Origin: Phycisphaerales bacterium UBA2402
Lineage (GTDB): Bacteria > Planctomycetota > Phycisphaerae > Phycisphaerales > UBA1924
Direction: 5' to 3'
Length of the DNA: 35,161 nucleotides
NCBI GenBank assembly: GCA_002343715.1
Contig: DDSA01000045.1
Coordinates: forward strand, 1 to 35,161
Positions 31,825 through 35,161 of the stretch are shown here, piece after piece. Each line of letters begins with the position of its first letter. Within the stretch, counting starts at the first letter, position 1. The position numbers and the translations under genes were made by a program. The notes beneath the pieces were generated by a model. It saw nothing but the letters and a program-made list of their open reading frames with translations. It was not told where the DNA came from and searched no databases.

Positions 31825-34281
31825 TCAGTCGTGATCGCGGCGGTGGTGCTTCTTGCCCTGGTCGCGCTGCTTGCTGCGCTGGCTGCGTTTCTGCGCCCCG
31901 GTTCGTCCGCCGAAGTCCTTGAACCCCGCGCCCCTGGCCGCGCCGAAGCCTGTTCCGAGGGAAAGCCCGGTGTCCTTCTTGCCCAGGGTCGCCGTCCTGG
32001 TTTTTCCGGCGGCGCGGCTGGAGGCATCGTCGATGAAGAGTTCGAGTTGGCGACGGGCGAGATCGACCGCTCCGATCCGCACCGAGACAAGGTCGCCGAA
32101 GTTGAAACTGCGGCCCGAACGGATGTCCACCAGGGCGCCGGTCTTCTGATCGATGCGCCACATGGGTGTGGCGTTGTCGCGGGTCACATCGCCGGGAAGA
32201 TCCTCGCTCTTGATGAAGCCGTCGGCGAGATACTTGTCGATCTGGACGAAGATGCCCCGGTTGTTGACGCCTGTAACGACGCCGGAATACGCCTCCCCGA
32301 TGTGTTTTTCAAGGAGTTGCAGAACGAGGAAGTTGCGGAGTTCCTTCTCCGCGGACTCGGCGTTCACCTCCCGCTGGGTCGCGTGGCGACCGATCGCCAG
32401 AAGGTCCTCCTCGGTCGGGGTGGACTTGAGCGTCATGATGTCCCGCCCGAGTTGGACCTTGGCCTCATCGCCCCTAGGTCGCCTGGTTCCGTTCTCGGTG
32501 CGGGCGAGATAGTCGGCGATGAAACGGTGGACGGTGAGGTCCGCGTAGCGTCGGATGGGGCTGGTGAAATGGGCGTAGGCCTCGCTGGCGAGGGCGTAGT
32601 GGCCGATGAGGGCCGGGCTGTACTCGGCCTTGCTCAGGGTCCGCAGGACCGCGAGGTGAACGGCGCGGGCCGGGGGCTTGCCGCGGGTGGCGTTGAGCAG
32701 GCCCTGCAACTCCTCGCGGGTCGGGTTCTTGGGGATTCGGAATCCAGCGACCATCGCCACCTTGCGCATCTCATCGACGTCGCCGGGGATCGGCTCGGGG
32801 TGGACGCGCCGCAGCAGCGGCACCTGCATCGACTCGGCCAGGCGGGCTACCACCTCGTTGGCCTCCACCATGAACATCTCGATGAGTTTGTGGGTGAATG
32901 CGTCGTCCTCGCGCTCGGCGTCGATGACGTGCCCGTTCTCGTCGTAGATCAGCACGCACTCGGGCAGATCGAGGACGATCATCCCCTGGCGGTTGCGGCG
33001 GCCCTGGATGGCCTTGGCGCAGCGGTCCATCTCGCGCAGCGTCTCGAGGAGTTCATCGGTGTACTTCGGGGGTGTCTTGGCGTGGCGGCGTGCCTCGTTC
33101 AGGTCGCCGTCGATCAGCGCCTGGGCTTCCAGATAGGTCAGGCGCTTCTTGCTGTTGATCAGCACCTGGGCCACACCTTCGCCCCGCGGGTTGCCCTGCT
33201 TGTCGTAAGTGATGAACGCCGCTTTGCAGTACCGGGGCACGCCCTCCTGCAGCGAGCAGATGCCGTTGCTGAGGATCTCGGGCAGCATGGGGATCACCTT
33301 CCGCGGCAGGTAGCAGGAGTTGGCACGATCCTTCGCTTCGATGTCCAGCGGGCTTCCGGGTGGGATGAAGTGCGCGACATCGGCGATGTACACTCCCAAC
33401 TCCCATCCGTCCTCGGTGCGGCGGATGCTGATGGCGTCGTCGTAGTCCTTGGCGTCGGGCGGATCGATGGTGAGGATGAAGTCCTCGGTCATGTCCAGCC
33501 GGTTGTCGAGCGCGGCGTGGCCTTTCTCGTAAAAGGCCGCGATCTCGCGGTCGTACCTCGCCGCGGCATCGCGGGCCTGCTGGATGCAGGATTCCGGGAA
33601 CTCGCCGGGCAGGTCGTAGGCGGCGATGACGGCCTGCGTCTCCACATCGGGCTGCCCCGCCTCGCCCAGCACGCGGACGATGACGCCCTCGCCGAGCATG
33701 TCCCCCTCGGGCCAGACGACGAGTTCGAGGACGACCTTGTCCCCCTCGCGGCCGTTCTTGGCCTCGGCATCGCGGACAACGATGGGCTGGCTGATCTGCT
33801 TGCCGTCCGGGAGCACGACCCACTGCTGGCCGCGTTTGGTCAGCGTGCCGGAGTAACTGGACTTCTTGCGCTCGACGACTTCGACGATCGTGCCGCTGAA
33901 GCGGTCATCGCCGCGAGACCGACCGACCCGGACGCGCACCGTGTCGCCGGTCAGGGCATCGCCGACATCCTCGGGCCCGATGAAGACCGAGCCTTCGCGC
34001 ACGCTCTCGGTGGGAGTCACGAAGCCGAAGCCGCGCTGGTTCTTGCGGAAGACGCCGACAATCTCGCCGCCCTCGATGTCGGCGAGGCTGGGCAGTTGCA
34101 CATGACCGGACGATGAGACGACCAGCAACCCCTCGGCCTGAAACGTCTGCACCGCGGCGGTGAATTCTTCCAGTTCCTCGCCGGGGATATTCAGGTCTTT
34201 GGCGAGTTCGCCCAGCCGCGTGGGGGTGTAATCCTCGTGGCGAAGGTGGTTGAGCAGCCGCTTTTTGTAGCGCAGGGCCAT
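31825..34281 (-). CDS. rnr: Ribonuclease R (RNB-family 3'-5' exoribonuclease)
   Basis: An 818-residue processive exoribonuclease that degrades structured RNA. The order is a winged-helix N-terminus (1-~60), cold-shock domains ([15 protein letters not shown] near 77-90), then the RNB catalytic domain beginning near 260. The magnesium-binding motif [10 protein letters not shown] is at 273-282 (D273, D279, D281, D282), with [14 protein letters not shown] and [13 protein letters not shown] downstream. An S1 domain follows ([18 protein letters not shown]), then a basic tail ([20 protein letters not shown]), typical of RNase R and absent from RNase II. The ATG at 34281 is chosen because TACCCT lies 5 bases before it and the protein then starts at the winged helix. 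Its own terminator separates it from lpxD. Confidence 0.96.
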   Translation of the reverse strand: MALRYKKRLLNHLRHEDYTPTRLGELAKDLNIPGEELEEFTAAVQTFQAEGLLVVSSSGHVQLPSLADIEGGEIVGVFRKNQRGFGFVTPTESVREGSVFIGPEDVGDALTGDTVRVRVGRSRGDDRFSGTIVEVVERKKSSYSGTLTKRGQQWVVLPDGKQISQPIVVRDAEAKNGREGDKVVLELVVWPEGDMLGEGVIVRVLGEAGQPDVETQAVIAAYDLPGEFPESCIQQARDAAARYDREIAAFYEKGHAALDNRLDMTEDFILTIDPPDAKDYDDAISIRRTEDGWELGVYIADVAHFIPPGSPLDIEAKDRANSCYLPRKVIPMLPEILSNGICSLQEGVPRYCKAAFITYDKQGNPRGEGVAQVLINSKKRLTYLEAQALIDGDLNEARRHAKTPPKYTDELLETLREMDRCAKAIQGRRNRQGMIVLDLPECVLIYDENGHVIDAEREDDAFTHKLIEMFMVEANEVVARLAESMQVPLLRRVHPEPIPGDVDEMRKVAMVAGFRIPKNPTREELQGLLNATRGKPPARAVHLAVLRTLSKAEYSPALIGHYALASEAYAHFTSPIRRYADLTVHRFIADYLARTENGTRRPRGDEAKVQLGRDIMTLKSTPTEEDLLAIGRHATQREVNAESAEKELRNFLVLQLLEKHIGEAYSGVVTGVNNRGIFVQIDKYLADGFIKSEDLPGDVTRDNATPMWRIDQKTGALVDIRSGRSFNFGDLVSVRIGAVDLARRQLELFIDDASSRAAGKTRTATLGKKDTGLSLGTGFGAARGAGFKDFGGRTGAQKRSQRSKQRDQGKKHHRRDHD

Positions 34282-34286
34282 GGTCG

Positions 34287-34292
34287 AGGGTA
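34287..34292 (-). promoter_or_regulatory. -10-like TACCCT, 5 bases before the rnr ATG
   Basis: TACCCT, then CGACC, then ATG at 34281 on the minus strand, with no Shine-Dalgarno. Same hexamer as before the HIT, metG and 21351 genes. Confidence 0.5.
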
Positions 34293-34484
34293 GGTCGAAG
34301 CAAAAAGTGGGAGGGAGATGCACGGCATGAACGAGTGAAGCTCCGGTCGATTCGACCCGTACCCCCATCTTCGAGTGGTTCGCGCAGCCATGCCGGTCCG
34401 CACGACCCTCGTATTCGGAGAGCCCCACTCCGCCGACAGAAGCACGGAGTCAGTCACCCCCACGTTCGGGCCGATGAATCATTC

Positions 34485-34961
34485 GTGCGTTCACACCCCG
34501 GCAACCCGGCACTGCGGCCCGCCTTCACGCTCGTGGAACTGGTGCTGGTTATCGCCATCATCGGCATCATGGCCGCCATCGCCGCGCCGCGATACGCGAG
34601 CGCTGTGGCACGGACCCGGCTCGACAACGCGGCCCGGCGCATCGCGGCGGACATCGCCCTCACCAGGGAACTCGCCCAGGCCGCCAGCGCGGTGCGCAAG
34701 ATCGATTTCACGATCGCCACATCGTCGTACATCATCACGGGGTACGCCGACCCCGACCGTCCTTCGCAGACCTACAGCGTGAACTTGTCCGACCCGCCAT
34801 ACGGGGTCAACATGAAGAACGCAGACTTCGGCGGCGGTCCATCCATCGAGTACTCCGGTCACGGCGTGACACAGAAGTCGGGCAGCGTCATCATCCTCGG
34901 CCCCACCGGGAGCCGGACCATCTCGCTCGACGCCGGCACAGGACAGATCACCATCCAATGA
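34485..34961 (+). CDS. Prepilin-type N-terminal methylation domain protein (GspH/FimT-like)
   Basis: A 158-residue pseudopilin. From the GTG at 34485 the leader MRSHPGNPALRPA is followed by FTLVELVLVIAIIGIMAAIA and APRYASAVARTRLDNAARRI, the pattern of minor pseudopilins of type II secretion (GspH/FimT). The globular part is beta-rich (SSYIITGYADPDRPSQTYSV, SGSVIILGPTGSRTISLDAG). The start is uncertain because the frame is open further upstream and no Shine-Dalgarno is seen. The GTG gives a leader of normal length. Its stop overlaps the ATG of another pseudopilin gene (ATGA at 34958-34961), so a multi-gene pseudopilin operon begins here and runs out of the window. Confidence 0.85.
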   Translation: MRSHPGNPALRPAFTLVELVLVIAIIGIMAAIAAPRYASAVARTRLDNAARRIAADIALTRELAQAASAVRKIDFTIATSSYIITGYADPDRPSQTYSVNLSDPPYGVNMKNADFGGGPSIEYSGHGVTQKSGSVIILGPTGSRTISLDAGTGQITIQ

Positions 34962-35110
34962 ACCATACACCGCTCCCATCCCGACGGGGTCTTCGCCGGG
35001 GGCTGACCCTCACCGAACTGGCGCTCTCGATCGGCGTCGTGGGTCTGATCCTGCTGGCGGGACAGAGCGCTGTGACCCTGGCGGGCGCCACCGCGGCCCG
35101 CAGCGCCATC
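34958..35110 (+). CDS. Prepilin-like protein, partial (cut by contig end)
   Basis: Starting at the ATG that overlaps the previous stop, 51 codons can be read before the sequence becomes an A/T-only tail. The N-terminus MNHTPLPSRRGLRRG is followed by LTLTELALSIGVVGLILLAG, a type IV prepilin leader with the usual Gly at -1 and the conserved Glu five residues into the helix, then QSAVTLAGATAARSAI. This fits a GspI/J- or PilV-like minor pseudopilin. The rest of the gene is missing because of the artefactual end, not because of a stop codon. Confidence 0.75.
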
Positions 35111-35161
35111 ATTAAAAAAAAAAAAAAAATTTAAACAGTTTATTAAAAAAAAAAAAAAAAA
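35111..35161. other. A/T-only low-complexity tail, probable contig-end artefact
   Basis: The final 51 bases are two long A-runs joined by a short mixed stretch (TTTAAACAGTTTATT), containing only a single C and G in an otherwise GC-rich sequence, and they interrupt an open reading frame. This looks like sequencing or assembly padding, not native DNA. Confidence 0.75.

Noticed and set aside
31753..34116. Long plus-strand frame opposite rnr
   Set aside because: RNase R with all catalytic residues lies on the minus strand. The plus frame is a shadow.
35111..35161. Terminator or AT-rich origin at the right end
   Set aside because: There is no stem before the runs, the tail interrupts a gene, and it is simple A-padding, so an artefact is far more likely.

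Overview
The window reads as a piece of a GC-rich planctomycete chromosome, most likely class Phycisphaerae. The evidence is the set of planctomycete-style prepilin-like proteins (N-terminal FTLIELL helix), two large secreted proteins ending in the double EF-hand 'GC-type dockerin' tail (...ENGGC) typical of that class, a Ser/Thr kinase fused to a beta-propeller, and lipid A genes (lpxD-lpxC) showing a Gram-negative outer membrane. The assignment comes from protein features recalled from memory, not from a database search. The last ~50 bases (35111-35161) are an A/T-only tail unlike the rest and look like a contig-end artefact.

Layout. 1-2400 (minus): a membrane protein cut by the left edge, translationally coupled to a HIT-family nucleotide hydrolase, then a conserved protein of unknown function. 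2506-3576 (minus): a prepilin-like protein with a clear terminator. 4193-10902 (plus): metG; then a secreted Asn-rich/TPR-like protein, a PocR/GAF/SpoIIE-type phosphatase and a SOUL heme-binding lipoprotein in a tight run; then a small FHA protein. 10948-13740 (minus): a 930-residue membrane Ser/Thr kinase with a TolB-like propeller. The phosphatase, FHA protein and kinase suggest a local phospho-signalling neighbourhood.

14150-20518 (plus): two tandem paralogous secreted proteins of 880 and 1079 residues with no family I recognise. Each carries two homologous ~155-residue modules, a shared central region and a C-terminal dockerin-like tail, and each is followed by the same terminator. The last 333 bp (tail, stop codon, 3' UTR, terminator) are far more alike than the rest of the genes. 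20537-23017: a HEAT-repeat lipoprotein and a second lipoprotein diverging from one 22-bp spacer, then a His/Lys-rich membrane protein. 23160-27286 (plus): rsmE, ogt, cca, then a YscJ/SctJ-type secretion ring lipoprotein followed by an unrecognised helical protein. This is an isolated trace of a type III-like apparatus. A tRNA-like gene with an abnormal anticodon arm follows on the minus strand.

27365-35110: a 535-bp gap with strong hairpins, a single-pass membrane protein and a prepilin-like protein, then lpxC/lpxD and rnr (RNase R), and finally two prepilin-like genes running off the right end.

A recurrent regulatory theme: about ten genes, mostly housekeeping, have no Shine-Dalgarno. Instead they have a -10-like TANNNT hexamer 5-8 bases (once 10) before the start codon, the signature of leaderless mRNAs. 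Secreted and structural genes (starts at 3576, 6067, 14150, 17195) have ordinary purine-rich ribosome binding sites and longer leaders.
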